Below are positions 15,109-24,293 of a stretch of DNA of 64,000 bases, one piece after another; position 1 is the stretch's first letter; every line of letters begins with the position of its first letter. The DNA is from JAJZGK01 sp035538795 (lineage in GTDB: Bacteria; Pseudomonadota; Alphaproteobacteria; Rhodospirillales; Magnetospirillaceae), in assembly GCA_035538795.1 (NCBI GenBank), contig DATLJS010000041.1, forward strand, positions 111,483 to 175,482, given 5' to 3'. The notes beneath the pieces are model-generated. The model was not told the DNA's origin, ran no database searches, and saw nothing but the letters and a program-made list of their open reading frames with translations. A program made the position numbers and the translations under genes.

Positions 15109-15337
15109 GGCATTCCCCGGGTTGAGTGCGCAAGAAAATTGCGTATATCAGCGATTGCCCGGTCCGGCAACCTCGCGGACTGTTCTGAAGCACTCTGCGC
15201 CTCTTGGCAAGCCGGCAAATGCCCGACATGGCAGGTTTGCATTTCCATGCGCGCAATTGAATGAACGCATCGGGGAATGCTGCGCAACGGCTGTTTGTAT
15301 CAATGGTGTCGAGGGAAATGCGCGGGGACGCCCCGGA

Positions 15338-15766
15338 TCAGGGCATGGCCTGGGTGATGGGAACCTGTTCCGTCCGGATGCCGGCCGGCTGGTAATTGCC
15401 GGGCTGCGGCTGGGTGTAACAGGTGGTGCCCGCCAGATTCTTGTAGCAGTAGCTGGTGCGTGTGACTTTCGGCACCTCGACCGGCTTGGGCTGGCAATAG
15501 GGTTCGCCGTGCAGAGCCTTGAGAGTCGAGCAATCGTCGCCGGAAATCCACGATACCAGATGGTCGTCCAGGGTTTTTTGCGTGTTGATGACGCTGATGC
15601 CGTCCAGCACCCAGAAGGTCTGAACCGTGCTCATGGGGGATCCCAAGGCGTGGGTGGTGCTGTCCATGGCGTGAACTTCGTCGACCGTGTGCTCGATCGC
15701 ATAACGCCCGAGCCCACATCCGCTGAGGAGGGCGAAGAGCGTTATGAAAAGGACGCGGCGGGGCAT
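15338..15766 (-). CDS. Small lipoprotein, unknown function
   Basis: A 142-residue protein with a lipoprotein signal peptide: MPRR, a hydrophobic stretch and the lipobox LLSGC with lipidation expected at C17. The mature part has conserved-looking aromatic and cysteine positions (DDCSTL, EPYCQP, TSYCYKNLAGTTCY), which may form disulfides in the periplasm, and ends in a Pro/Gln-rich tail. I do not recognise a function. It is flanked by carbonic anhydrase (same strand, 229 bases downstream) and the divergent thioredoxin-like gene. Confidence 0.78.
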   Translation of the reverse strand: MPRRVLFITLFALLSGCGLGRYAIEHTVDEVHAMDSTTHALGSPMSTVQTFWVLDGISVINTQKTLDDHLVSWISGDDCSTLKALHGEPYCQPKPVEVPKVTRTSYCYKNLAGTTCYTQPQPGNYQPAGIRTEQVPITQAMP

Positions 15767-15847
15767 CTGTGTTCACTCGGGACAGCGGACGATCCTGCCC
15801 TTATACTCCGAAGAAGGTTAAGAGAGAGTCAATGCGAGGAGCGTGTC

Positions 15848-16405
15848 ATGGCGGTTGAAACCCCCATCTGCGATTTCGGCTGGAAGGCGCCGGATTTCCG
15901 GCTGGGGGGCATTGACGGGCGGGATTATTCTCTGGCCGACGTGCGCGGCGCCAAGGGAACGCTGATCATGTTCATCTGCAATCACTGTCCCTATGTCCAG
16001 GCGGTGGCCGAGCGGCTGGCCCGCGACGCGCACGAACTGATGGCCGCGGGCATCGGCGTCGCCGCCATCATGAGTAACGATGTCGATGCCTATCCCGAGG
16101 ATTCTTTCGACAACATGAAGCTGTTCGCCGCCAGGCACGGTTTTTCCTTTCCCTATCTCATCGACGCCAGTCAAGACGTCGCCCGGCGTTATGGGGCCGT
16201 ATGCACGCCGGATTTCTTTGGCTTCGACGCCGGTTTGGGGCTGCAATATCGCGGGCGGCTGGATGCGTCGCGGCGGGAGACGGGGCCGAAAGACGCCCGG
16301 CGGGAGCTTTACGAGGCCATGCTGGGCGTGGCCCGTACCGGCTGTGGGCCGGCCGAGCAGACCGCCAGCATGGGCTGCTCCATTAAGTGGCGAAATCAGG
16401 ATTGA
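15848..16405 (+). CDS. Thioredoxin-fold protein, AhpC/TSA-like
   Basis: A 185-residue thioredoxin-fold protein. It has the redox pair C44/C47 in FICNHCPYVQ, an N-terminal APDFRLGGIDGRDYSLAD segment as in AhpC/TSA-like proteins, and PDFFGFD in place of the usual cis-proline loop. Two more cysteines lie near the C-terminus (TGCGPAEQTASMGCSIKW), a conserved ending in this group of probable thiol oxidoreductases. No signal peptide, so cytoplasmic. A GAGGAG site lies 7 bases before the ATG. The substrate is unknown. Confidence 0.85.
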   Translation: MAVETPICDFGWKAPDFRLGGIDGRDYSLADVRGAKGTLIMFICNHCPYVQAVAERLARDAHELMAAGIGVAAIMSNDVDAYPEDSFDNMKLFAARHGFSFPYLIDASQDVARRYGAVCTPDFFGFDAGLGLQYRGRLDASRRETGPKDARRELYEAMLGVARTGCGPAEQTASMGCSIKWRNQD

Positions 16406-16497
16406 TCGCCTGTCACAAAGCGATACACCACAATATTTGCCTTGAGGCGGCGCTGACGCTATGTTGGCCGCTTCCGTTGCCATGGAGACTGTAAACG

Positions 16498-17193
16498 GTG
16501 AGCGTCAGCGATCAAGACCGCGCCGGCGACCTTCTGATCCAGGAAGTCGATGAGGAACTGCGTCACGAACAATATGCCAAGCTGTGGAAGCGTTATGGCC
16601 ATTGGGCCATCTCCGCGGCCGTGGCCGTCGTCGTGATCGTGGCCGGCTATCAGGGTTGGCAGAACTGGGACAAGTCCCAGCGCGAGCAAGAGGCGGTGGC
16701 TTTGCAGTCGGCCCAGGCTTTGGCGACGCAGGGGAAGACCCAGGAAGCGTCGGAGGCTTTGGCCAAGCTGGCTGCCGACGCCCATGGCGGCGTCGCCGTG
16801 CAAGCTCAGATGACCCGCGCCCAGATGTTCCAGCAGGCCGGCGATGTGCCCGGCGCCATTGCGGCCTATGATCTGCTGGCGAAGTCCTCGGCTCCGGCGC
16901 TCTATCGCGATCTGGCGGTGATCAAGGCTTCGCTGCTGGCCCTGGAGGCGGGCGACGCCTCGGCCTACGAGGCCAAGCTGGCTGAAATCGCCGCTCCGGC
17001 CAATTCCTGGCACGCCCAGGCCACCGAGCTTCTGGCCATGGTCGCCGTGAAAAAGGGCGATCTGACCAAGGCCATCGAGCTTTACAAGAAGCTGTCCGAC
17101 GACGCCGGCACGCCCGAAGGCATGCGCGGCCGCGCCACCCAGATGTTGGCGGCTCTCAATCAGGCCCAGGCTGCCGCCAAGGTCAAGGGGTAG
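16498..17193 (+). CDS. YfgM-like TPR membrane protein
   Basis: A 231-residue protein: a short cytoplasmic N-terminus with DLLIQEVDEELRHEQYAKLWKRYG, one transmembrane helix (about 38-56), then a periplasmic helical TPR-like domain. This is the YfgM/TPR_21 architecture. In E. coli, YfgM works with the periplasmic chaperone network and is encoded next to bamB; the same order holds here, 9 bases before bamB. The start is a GTG at 16498. The operon YfgM-like-bamB-der is conserved in many proteobacteria. Confidence 0.9.
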   Translation: MSVSDQDRAGDLLIQEVDEELRHEQYAKLWKRYGHWAISAAVAVVVIVAGYQGWQNWDKSQREQEAVALQSAQALATQGKTQEASEALAKLAADAHGGVAVQAQMTRAQMFQQAGDVPGAIAAYDLLAKSSAPALYRDLAVIKASLLALEAGDASAYEAKLAEIAAPANSWHAQATELLAMVAVKKGDLTKAIELYKKLSDDAGTPEGMRGRATQMLAALNQAQAAAKVKG

Positions 17194-17202
17194 GAACGTC
17201 CC

Positions 17203-18519
17203 ATGCGCAAGACCCGCTTTGCTTTGGTTTTGGCCGCTTGCGGCCTGCTGACCGCCTGCGACAGCTGGCTGGGCGACAACGCTCCGCCGCCCTTGCCGGG
17301 TAAGCGCATCTCGATCCTGACCAAGGCCCGGACGCTGGAGCCGGACGCCGGTCCCGGCGATCCTATTTTGCTGCCGCCGCCGGAAAATGTCGCCGATTGG
17401 CCCCAGGCCGGCGGTTACACGCCCCACGCCATGTACCATTTGTCGCTGGCAGACAACATCAGGAAGGTTTGGAGTGCCGACGTCGGCGCCGGCGCCGAGA
17501 AACGCCGCGCTTTCCTGACGGCTCCGGTGGTGATGGATGGTGTGGTTTACGCCATGGATGCCGAATCCCAATTGTCCGCCTTCACCTTGAAGGCGGGCCG
17601 CCGCCTGTGGTCCCGCGACCTGACGCCCAAGGACGCCGACAACGGCAGCTTCGGCGGCGGTTTGGCGGTCGACGAGGGCAAGCTGTTCGTCACCACGACT
17701 TTTGCCGAGCTGATCGCCGTCGATCCGGCAAAGGGCGCCGTTTTGTGGCGCGAGCCTTTGCCGGCCCCCGTGCGCGGAGCGCCGACGGTCCGGGGCGGGC
17801 GCGTGCTGGTGATCACCGTGGACAACCAGACCATCGCCTATTCGACCGAAGACGGGCATCAGCTGTGGAAGCATACCGGCATCAACGAAGGCGCTTCGCT
17901 GCTGGGCGGAACCAGCCCGGCGGTGGACGGCAACGTGGTTGTGGCGCCCTATACCTCGGGTGAAATCTTCGCTCTGCGCATCGAAAACGGCACGCCTTTG
18001 TGGAGCGATGCCGTGACCAGCGTGCGCCGCACCGATCAGGTCGGCACCCTGACCGACATCCGCGGCTTGCCGGTGGTGGACCGCGGCCGCGTCTTCGTCA
18101 GCGGCAACAGCGACATGACGGCGGCCATCGACCTGCGCAGCGGCCGTCGCATGTGGGACCGGGAAGTCGGTTCGACTCAGACCCCGTGGGTGGCCGGCGA
18201 CTATGTGTTCGTGATCAGCAACGCTCCGGAAGTGGTGTGTTTCGAGGCCAAGACCGGCCGTGTCCGCTGGGTCACGCCGCTGCCTCAATGGCAGGACGAG
18301 GAGGAAAAAACCGGACGTCTGACCTGGACCGGCCCGGTGTTGGCCTCGGACCGTCTCGTGGTGGTTTCCTCGGGCGGCGACGCCATGGCGGTATCGCCCT
18401 ATAGCGGCGACATTCTGGGCAAGGAAGAGCTTCCCGACGGCGTGACGATTCCGCCGGTGGTGGCCGACGAGACGCTGCTGTTCGTTACCAAGAATGGCGA
18501 TCTGGTGGCCTATCGGTAA
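17203..18519 (+). CDS. bamB: Outer membrane assembly lipoprotein BamB
   Basis: A 438-residue lipoprotein with lipobox LLTAC (C19) and an eight-bladed PQQ-like beta-propeller. Repeats of the form V-Y-A-x-D-A-x-x-G-x-x-x-W recur through the protein (for example AMDAESQLSAFTLKAGRRLW and AIDLRSGRRMWDRE). BamB is a subunit of the BAM complex, which inserts beta-barrel proteins in the outer membrane. A co-factor role for PQQ is not expected. Its neighbours, a YfgM-like gene upstream and der downstream, support the assignment. Confidence 0.93.
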   Translation: MRKTRFALVLAACGLLTACDSWLGDNAPPPLPGKRISILTKARTLEPDAGPGDPILLPPPENVADWPQAGGYTPHAMYHLSLADNIRKVWSADVGAGAEKRRAFLTAPVVMDGVVYAMDAESQLSAFTLKAGRRLWSRDLTPKDADNGSFGGGLAVDEGKLFVTTTFAELIAVDPAKGAVLWREPLPAPVRGAPTVRGGRVLVITVDNQTIAYSTEDGHQLWKHTGINEGASLLGGTSPAVDGNVVVAPYTSGEIFALRIENGTPLWSDAVTSVRRTDQVGTLTDIRGLPVVDRGRVFVSGNSDMTAAIDLRSGRRMWDREVGSTQTPWVAGDYVFVISNAPEVVCFEAKTGRVRWVTPLPQWQDEEEKTGRLTWTGPVLASDRLVVVSSGGDAMAVSPYSGDILGKEELPDGVTIPPVVADETLLFVTKNGDLVAYR

Positions 18520-18635
18520 TTGGCAATAGCCCGTCCGGGGCGGCATTGCCTCGGACGGCATGGATATTCCGCCGCCAGCCGTCTTCGAGGCGGCGGGCAA
18601 GGGGCCGTGGGGCTCCGCCCGGCGAAGGGACAATC

Positions 18636-18678
18636 AGGCAAGCCGTAATTCGGCAGGCAAGCCGCAATTCGGCTTGCC
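18636..18678 (+). repeat. Tandem 19-base repeat ending in a hairpin before der
   Basis: Two direct copies of AGGCAAGCCGTAATTCGGC (the second has one change, T to C) occupy 18636-18654 and 18655-18673. The second copy, with the following TTGCC, forms a perfect 9-base stem GGCAAGCCG / CGGCTTGCC with a CAATT loop (18656-18678). It ends 19 bases before the der start codon. It may end the bamB transcript or shape der translation. Confidence 0.7.
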
Positions 18679-18697
18679 GGTAATGAAGGTACTACAC

Positions 18698-20149
18698 ATG
18701 GTCAAGCGTAATCCGGCTTTCCGGGTCGCCATCATCGGGCGTCCCAATGTCGGCAAGTCCACTTTGTTCAACCGGCTCGTGGGGCGGCGTCTGGCCATCG
18801 TTCACGATATGCCGGGCGTGACCCGCGACCGCCGCGAGGCGGCTGGCGGCATCGCCGATATGGACTTTACGGTCATCGACACCGCGGGTCTGGAAGACGC
18901 CACCGACAATTCGGTGGAAGGCCGCATGCGCGCCCAGACCGAGGCGGCGATCAAGGAAGCCCACGTGGTGCTGTTCCTGATTGATTCGCGGGCCGGCGTG
19001 ACGCCGTTGGACAGCTTCTTTGCCGATCATCTGCGCAAAAGCCGGACGCCGGTGCTGTTGTGCGCCAACAAGTGCGAAGGCAAGGCGGGCGCGCCGGGGC
19101 TGTACGAGTCCTATAGCCTGGGGCTGGGCGAACCTGTGCCGATTTCCGCCGAACATGGCGAAGGCATCGACAATCTGTACGAGGCGCTGCTGCCCTATGC
19201 TCGCAAGCATGGCGGACTGGCTCCAGAGGAAGACGAGTTCGAGGACGCCGCTCCCGCCGCTTTGTCCCTGAACGGCGAGGAGGATGTCGAGGACGGCGAC
19301 GTGCTGGCCGAATTCGAGGCCCGCGAAGCCGCCCGTCCGCTGCAACTGGCCGTAGTGGGCCGTCCGAACGTCGGCAAGTCCACTCTGGTCAACCGCCTGC
19401 TGGGGGAAGACCGCATGCTGACCGGCCCGGAGGCCGGTTTGACCCGTGACGCCATTTCGGTGGAATGGAATTACGGCGGGCGCACCATCCGTCTGGTCGA
19501 TACCGCCGGTCTGCGCCGCCGCGCCAATATTCACGACTCAGTGGAAAAACTGTCGGCATCGAACACCATCGAGGCGTTGCGCATGGCCCATGTGGTGGTG
19601 CTGGTGCTGGACGCCAATGCCGTGTTCGACAAACAGGATCTGACCATCGCCCGCATGGTGCTGGAAGAAGGCCGCGCCCTGGTCATCGCCATCAACAAGT
19701 GGGACGCCGCCGAAAGCCGCAGCGAATCGCTACAGCGTTTGCAGGATCGCCTGCAAACCTCTCTGCCGCAGGTCAAGGGCGTGCCGACGGTGACCATGTC
19801 GGCCCTGCAGGGACGTGGCCTGAATCAATTGATGGATGCGGTCGTCGGCATCTACGAGATTTGGAACAAGCGGGTTTCCACCAACAAGCTGAACCGCTGG
19901 CTGGAGGAAATGACTGAGCGCCATCCGCCGCCGGCGGTGACGGGCGGTCGACGCATCCGCCTGCGTTACATGACCCAGGTGCGGACCCGTCCGCCGAGCT
20001 TCGCCATCTTCACCCAGCGCGCGGACGAACTGCCCGACAGTTATGTCCGTTATCTGGTCAACGGTTTGCGGGAAAGCTTCGATCTGCCGGGTGTGCCGAT
20101 CCGCTTCGGCCTGCGCAAACGGCGGAATCCTTACGCCGACGACGATTGA
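18698..20149 (+). CDS. der: Ribosome-associated GTPase Der (EngA)
   Basis: A 483-residue protein with two tandem GTPase domains and a C-terminal KH-like domain, the Der/EngA layout needed for assembly of the 50S ribosomal subunit. Both P-loops are GRPNVGKST (about residues 13-21 and 222-230). G3 is DTAGLE and DTAGLR; G4 is NKCE in the first domain and NKWD in the second. An acidic linker (EEDEFEDA, EEDVEDGD) separates the GTPases. The ATG at 18698 has a GAAGG site 7 bases upstream; in-frame starts at 18683 and 18560 are less likely. Confidence 0.96.
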   Translation: MVKRNPAFRVAIIGRPNVGKSTLFNRLVGRRLAIVHDMPGVTRDRREAAGGIADMDFTVIDTAGLEDATDNSVEGRMRAQTEAAIKEAHVVLFLIDSRAGVTPLDSFFADHLRKSRTPVLLCANKCEGKAGAPGLYESYSLGLGEPVPISAEHGEGIDNLYEALLPYARKHGGLAPEEDEFEDAAPAALSLNGEEDVEDGDVLAEFEAREAARPLQLAVVGRPNVGKSTLVNRLLGEDRMLTGPEAGLTRDAISVEWNYGGRTIRLVDTAGLRRRANIHDSVEKLSASNTIEALRMAHVVVLVLDANAVFDKQDLTIARMVLEEGRALVIAINKWDAAESRSESLQRLQDRLQTSLPQVKGVPTVTMSALQGRGLNQLMDAVVGIYEIWNKRVSTNKLNRWLEEMTERHPPPAVTGGRRIRLRYMTQVRTRPPSFAIFTQRADELPDSYVRYLVNGLRESFDLPGVPIRFGLRKRRNPYADDD

Positions 20150-20152
20150 GAC

Positions 20153-20182
20153 TTCGGCCCGGCCAGCGATGGTTGGGCCGAA
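20153..20182 (+). terminator. Terminator after der
   Basis: The eight-base stem TTCGGCCC / GGGCCGAA has a 14-base loop and is followed by TTGTTTC. It starts 4 bases after the der stop codon. The AT-rich stretch that follows, up to 20288, probably holds the promoter of the next gene. Confidence 0.65.
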
Positions 20183-20288
20183 TTGTTTCATGCTGTTCAA
20201 TTTCCAATGCGTCAAACATGTTTTTATCCCATGATTTTAGCCGTATTCTCGGATTTTGAGATTGGGTCTTAAATTCCTGGAGTGAAAC

Positions 20289-21674
20289 ATGCGCCGTTCG
20301 TTGTGGCTTCAAGAGGTGGCGGACGATCTGCAACAGGTTACGTCTCTGAAAGATGACGTCGCCTGCGACGTGGCGATCGTCGGCGGCGGTTTCGTCGGGC
20401 TGTGGACGGCCTTGCGCATCAAGGAATTGAGCCCGGACAGTTCCGTCGTGGTGCTGGAACAGGATGTTTGCGGCGGCGGCGCGTCGGGCCGCAATGGCGG
20501 TTTCGTCATGTCCTGGTGGCCGAAGATCTCATCGCTGGCGGCATTGTGCGGCCGGGACGAGGCTTTGCGGCTGGCCCGCCTGTCGGAAACCAATATCGGC
20601 GAGATCGGCGCTTTTTGCGCCCAGCACGGTATCGACGCCCATTTTCGCCAAAGCGGCTGGCTATGGACGGCGACGACCGAGGCGCAGCGGGGCGCATGGC
20701 GCGGCGTACAGGAAACCTGCGTCCGGCTGGGGCACGACGTTTTCGCCCCCGTCGCCAGCGGGGATTTGGTCCGCCGGAGCGGTTCCTCCGTTCATCTGGA
20801 AGGCGTTGTCGAGGCATCCAACGCCACGGTTCAGCCCGCCCGCCTTGTGCGTGGCCTGCGACGGGTGGCTTTGGACAAAGGGGTGTCCATTTTCGAAAAA
20901 ACGCGGGTTGTCCATTTCGAGCGCGGCCAGCCGGCTCGGCTTCGGACGCCGTCGGGCTCGGTCGGCGCCCGGCGCGTGGTGTTGGCGACCAACGCCTGGG
21001 CCAGCGCCATTGCGGAATTGCGGCTGGCGATCCTGCCCGTCACCAGCACCATCGTCGCCACCCGGCCGATGCCCGAGCGGCTGGAAGCCATCGGTTGGAC
21101 GGGCGGAGAAGCCGTCACCGATTCGCAACTGATGGTCGATTACTACCGCACCACCCGCGATGGCCGCATCGCTTTCGGCAAGGGAACCGGCATGATCGCC
21201 TTCGCCAGCCGTTTCGGCTCGGGGTTCGATCAAAATCCGGAGCTGGACCGGATGACCGAAGCGGATTTCCGCCGCGTCTATCCGCATCTTGGCGACGTGG
21301 AAATCGAACATGCCTGGAGCGGTCCCATCGACCGCACCTATGACAGCGTGCCGATGTTCGGCCATCTGACGGATGCGCCGCATATCGTCTACGGCCTGGG
21401 ATGGAGCGGCAACGGTGTCGGACCCAGCCGCATCGGCGGGCGCATCCTGGCCAGTCTGGCTCTGGGGCTGGACGACGAATGGAGCCGCTGCGGACTGGTG
21501 AATCGGAAGGTTAAGGCCTTCCCGCCCGAGCCGATCCGCTATGTCGGCGGGCTTTTGGTGCGCAACGCCGTATTCCGGAAGGAAACGGCCGAGGCGAAGG
21601 GCGGCAAGCCCCGTTGGCTGGACAAGACCCTGGCCGGTTTCGCTCCCAGCGGTCTGGAGGACAAATCGGCGTAA
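20289..21674 (+). CDS. FAD-dependent oxidoreductase (D-amino-acid oxidase family)
   Basis: A 461-residue flavoenzyme of the DAO family. The FAD-binding VAIVGGGFVGLWTALRI is near residue 28, followed by GGGASGRNGGFV, the pattern of gamma-glutamylputrescine oxidase-like (PuuB/OrdL) enzymes that oxidise secondary or primary amines with release of H2O2. GLGWSGNGVGPSRIGG near the C-terminus closes the FAD site. The gene is single, behind an AT-rich promoter region, with no putrescine genes nearby, so the substrate is open. The C-terminal tail after residue 400 is longer than in close relatives I know. Confidence 0.88.
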   Translation: MRRSLWLQEVADDLQQVTSLKDDVACDVAIVGGGFVGLWTALRIKELSPDSSVVVLEQDVCGGGASGRNGGFVMSWWPKISSLAALCGRDEALRLARLSETNIGEIGAFCAQHGIDAHFRQSGWLWTATTEAQRGAWRGVQETCVRLGHDVFAPVASGDLVRRSGSSVHLEGVVEASNATVQPARLVRGLRRVALDKGVSIFEKTRVVHFERGQPARLRTPSGSVGARRVVLATNAWASAIAELRLAILPVTSTIVATRPMPERLEAIGWTGGEAVTDSQLMVDYYRTTRDGRIAFGKGTGMIAFASRFGSGFDQNPELDRMTEADFRRVYPHLGDVEIEHAWSGPIDRTYDSVPMFGHLTDAPHIVYGLGWSGNGVGPSRIGGRILASLALGLDDEWSRCGLVNRKVKAFPPEPIRYVGGLLVRNAVFRKETAEAKGGKPRWLDKTLAGFAPSGLEDKSA

Positions 21675-21678
21675 GGAG

Positions 21679-23121
21679 CTACGCCACCTCCGGTCCCAAC
21701 CGGAAGAAAGCGTTGATCTTGCCCATGATCTGCTGGGTCAGGCTCTGCTTCCGCTCGTCAAGGCTCTGGCGGGCGGCTTCCAGCTTGGGGGCGTTGCGCA
21801 ACTGCCGCGAGGCCAGCACTTCGCTCAGACGGTGGGCCAGCCCCTGACGGGTGCGCAACAGGGGCGCCAGCGAAGCCTGCCCGACCTCGAAGGCCAGGCT
21901 GTCGATGGTGGCGATCACCGTGGCGCTGCGCGGGGCGCCGGTCAGCAGCGACATTTCGCCGAAGAACTGCCCTGGCAGAATTTGCCCGACCATGGTGTCC
22001 AGCCCGTCCGTGCCGGTGATGCTGACCGCCAGCAGTCCTTCCTTCAGCACGAACAGGGAATCGCCGGGGTCTCCCTGGCAGACGATCGCTGTGCCTGCGC
22101 TGACCAGCTTGGGCGTCAGGGTGGCGGCCAATTGGGTCAGGTCGTCGTCGTCCAGGCTGGCGAACAGATCGATCCCCTTCAGGAAGGCGGGCAGACCGCC
22201 GCCCAGGCGGCGGTACGGCGGTTCCGCGGCGGGTCGCCATTCGACCAATGTGCCGGGCGGCTCGATCCCGGCGTGACGCAGGGCGTGCAGCAGGTTGCTC
22301 TGCACTTTGTAGCGGACGCCGGACATGCGCTCGGCGTCCGGCACGTAATAACGCAGCTCCCAGTCCACGCCGCGGTCGCTGAAGGAATGAATCCGCAGTT
22401 CCGGAGGAATGGGCAGGGCGGCCACGGCCTCGACCTGATAGGCGGCGGCCAGCAGAACCCGCTCGGCCTGCTCGTGGCCCACCGATGCCGGCAGGGTGAT
22501 GCGGAACTGATCGCGGAAATAGGCTTCGGGCTGGCTGTAGTTTTTAAACGGTTTGGACATCAGGTGGGTGTTGGGAATGATCACCGTGACGTCGGCGCGG
22601 GTGATCAGCCGCGTGGCTCGCCAGGTGACTTCCACCACCTGGCCCATTTCGCCGCCGTCGACCTCGATCCAGTCGCCCACCTTGACCGGCAGCGACAGGC
22701 CGGTGGCCAGATCCGAGATCATGTTCTTCAGGGCGATGCCCACCACCGCCACCATCATGCCCGACGTGGTGACCAGGCTGCCCATCGGCACATTGAACAG
22801 CGTTCCGGCCAGAACGGCCAAGGTGGCGGTCCAGACCAGCAGGGCGATGATCTGACGCATCAGCTTCGGCGGCGGCGCGCCCATGCGGCGTGCCGTCAGA
22901 AATTGAATGATGCGGATGGCCAGCATGGCGGCGGCGGCGGATGCCGCCAGGGCCGGCAGGTTGTCGCCGACGCGGTCTCCCACTGAACCTTCGGGCAAGG
23001 CCAGATGCATCTGCACCGGCGCCCAGCCCAGCTTCAGTCCCAGGGCCGTCAGGCCCAGGGCTGTCGGCGAGATCAGGTTGCGCCATCCCAAAGGATGCGC
23101 CACGGGGTCAAACGTCGCCAT
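21679..23121 (-). CDS. MscS-type channel with C-terminal cyclic nucleotide-binding domain
   Basis: A 480-residue membrane channel of the bCNG type. Order: about four transmembrane helices (20-155), the MscS pore helix (GSLVTTSGMMVAVVGIALKN), the beta domain (VKVGDWIEVDGGEMGQVVEV), the alpha/beta domain (about 215-300) and a cyclic nucleotide-binding domain (about 325-440) with the phosphate cassette PGQFFGEMSLLTGAPRSATV. All key residues of the cassette (G, E, R) are present. Such fused channels are thought to be gated or tuned by cAMP or cGMP rather than only by tension. The C-terminal helix is basic and may be a coiled coil. It converges on the FAD oxidoreductase gene. Confidence 0.92.
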   Translation of the reverse strand: MATFDPVAHPLGWRNLISPTALGLTALGLKLGWAPVQMHLALPEGSVGDRVGDNLPALAASAAAAMLAIRIIQFLTARRMGAPPPKLMRQIIALLVWTATLAVLAGTLFNVPMGSLVTTSGMMVAVVGIALKNMISDLATGLSLPVKVGDWIEVDGGEMGQVVEVTWRATRLITRADVTVIIPNTHLMSKPFKNYSQPEAYFRDQFRITLPASVGHEQAERVLLAAAYQVEAVAALPIPPELRIHSFSDRGVDWELRYYVPDAERMSGVRYKVQSNLLHALRHAGIEPPGTLVEWRPAAEPPYRRLGGGLPAFLKGIDLFASLDDDDLTQLAATLTPKLVSAGTAIVCQGDPGDSLFVLKEGLLAVSITGTDGLDTMVGQILPGQFFGEMSLLTGAPRSATVIATIDSLAFEVGQASLAPLLRTRQGLAHRLSEVLASRQLRNAPKLEAARQSLDERKQSLTQQIMGKINAFFRLGPEVA

Positions 23122-23206
23122 CGGTCATGTCCACGGGAAAGCCCTCCGCCCATCGGCGTCAGTGTGCCGGAAGGCGGCTCTTAGGGAAAGAGCCCGCGAT
23201 GGTTGA

Positions 23207-24247
23207 TCAATTGCCGTTCAGCAATTGCCATGCGCCGTTGACCAGCGCGAGCCGGACTGGCTTGGGATCGGCCTTGCCCGAGCCGCGCTTCAGCTTCAGC
23301 AGAGTCTCGCCGCTCCAGCCGTCCAGGCTGAACAAGGTGGCATCGCCTTCAGCCATGCTTTGCTGGAAGGCCAGACGCGGCGTGGCGGTCGACAGGTCCC
23401 ATAATTCCAGGCGCTTGCCCTGGGGATCCGACAAATCCTTCAGCGCCGCAGCAGCCAGTTTCCCCGAAGGTGAGAAAAGCGGCAGTCCCAGAATTTCCGT
23501 GGAATTGCCTTGTTCGGCGTCGATCAGTAGCAGGGTTTGGCCTTCGTCCCAGCGCTCCTCCACCAGATGGAACCGCTGATCGGGACTGATGCCGGCATAG
23601 GCGAAACTGCGGAACAGCGGCGGCGGACAGGAAACCTGTCCACAGGACAAGTCGTCGCTTAAAGCCAGATGTTTGCCGTCCGCCAGCGTCAGGATCAGAT
23701 CGGCGCCTTTGCGCAGCGCCTTGCCGCCGGCGGCGGCCAAAGGCTTGGCTTCGTCGTCGTCGCGGCTTTTGGCGATCTCGGCCAGCCATTCGCTGACGCT
23801 GTCGTCGGCGGACGATTGCGGCGGCGGCGCGGCGGGCTGGTCCATGGGGCCGTCGCTGGGCGGATCGGCGTGTTCGGGATCGACCAGGGCGGGGTCGTCG
23901 CCGTAGGGAAGAAGCCGGGGCTGGCCGTTGACGCTCAGGCGATAACCGCCCAGGGCGGCATCCCATCCCTGGAAGCGGAAATCCTGGGCCAGCCCCGGCG
24001 GGCAGGCGACTTCGCCGCAACGGGCGCGGTCGGTCAGGGCCAAAGCCTCGCCGCTTTGCAGCCGCAGGACCAGCTTGCCGTTTTGGCGGACGGCCAAGCC
24101 TTTGCTGGCCGCCAGGGCGGCGGTTTCGGCCGGGTCGGCAGCGGACGAGGGCGCGTCCGGCTGTTGTCCGGTCAGATAGAGGCCGGCCCCAAGGCCGCCC
24201 GCCGCCAGCAGCGCCACGGCGGCGGTGAGGACAAGCTTGCTGCGCAT
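23207..24247 (-). CDS. Internally duplicated membrane-anchored protein, unknown
   Basis: A 346-residue protein with an N-terminal hydrophobic anchor (about 4-25) and a periplasmic or outer part. Two similar modules are visible: about residues 55-110 (GLAVRQNGKLVLRLQSGEAL, then CGEVACPP) and about 185-240 (GKALRKGADLILTLADGKHL, then CGQVSCPP). Each has a pair of strands ending in CGxVxCPP, suggesting a disulfide-closed beta module. An acidic, Pro-rich linker separates them, and a third beta-rich region follows. The ATG at 24247 is chosen because the upstream in-frame ATGs would overlap trmL; AGGGAG lies 11 bases before it. No function recognised. Confidence 0.75.
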   Translation of the reverse strand: MRSKLVLTAAVALLAAGGLGAGLYLTGQQPDAPSSAADPAETAALAASKGLAVRQNGKLVLRLQSGEALALTDRARCGEVACPPGLAQDFRFQGWDAALGGYRLSVNGQPRLLPYGDDPALVDPEHADPPSDGPMDQPAAPPPQSSADDSVSEWLAEIAKSRDDDEAKPLAAAGGKALRKGADLILTLADGKHLALSDDLSCGQVSCPPPLFRSFAYAGISPDQRFHLVEERWDEGQTLLLIDAEQGNSTEILGLPLFSPSGKLAAAALKDLSDPQGKRLELWDLSTATPRLAFQQSMAEGDATLFSLDGWSGETLLKLKRGSGKADPKPVRLALVNGAWQLLNGN

Positions 24248-24293
24248 GATGGAGGCACTCCCTACGGACATTGGCGCCGAGTCTACCAGGGGA

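Noticed and set aside
16459..18633. A 724-codon minus-strand frame over the YfgM-like and bamB genes
   Set aside because: Antisense to two well-supported genes; no recognisable domain.
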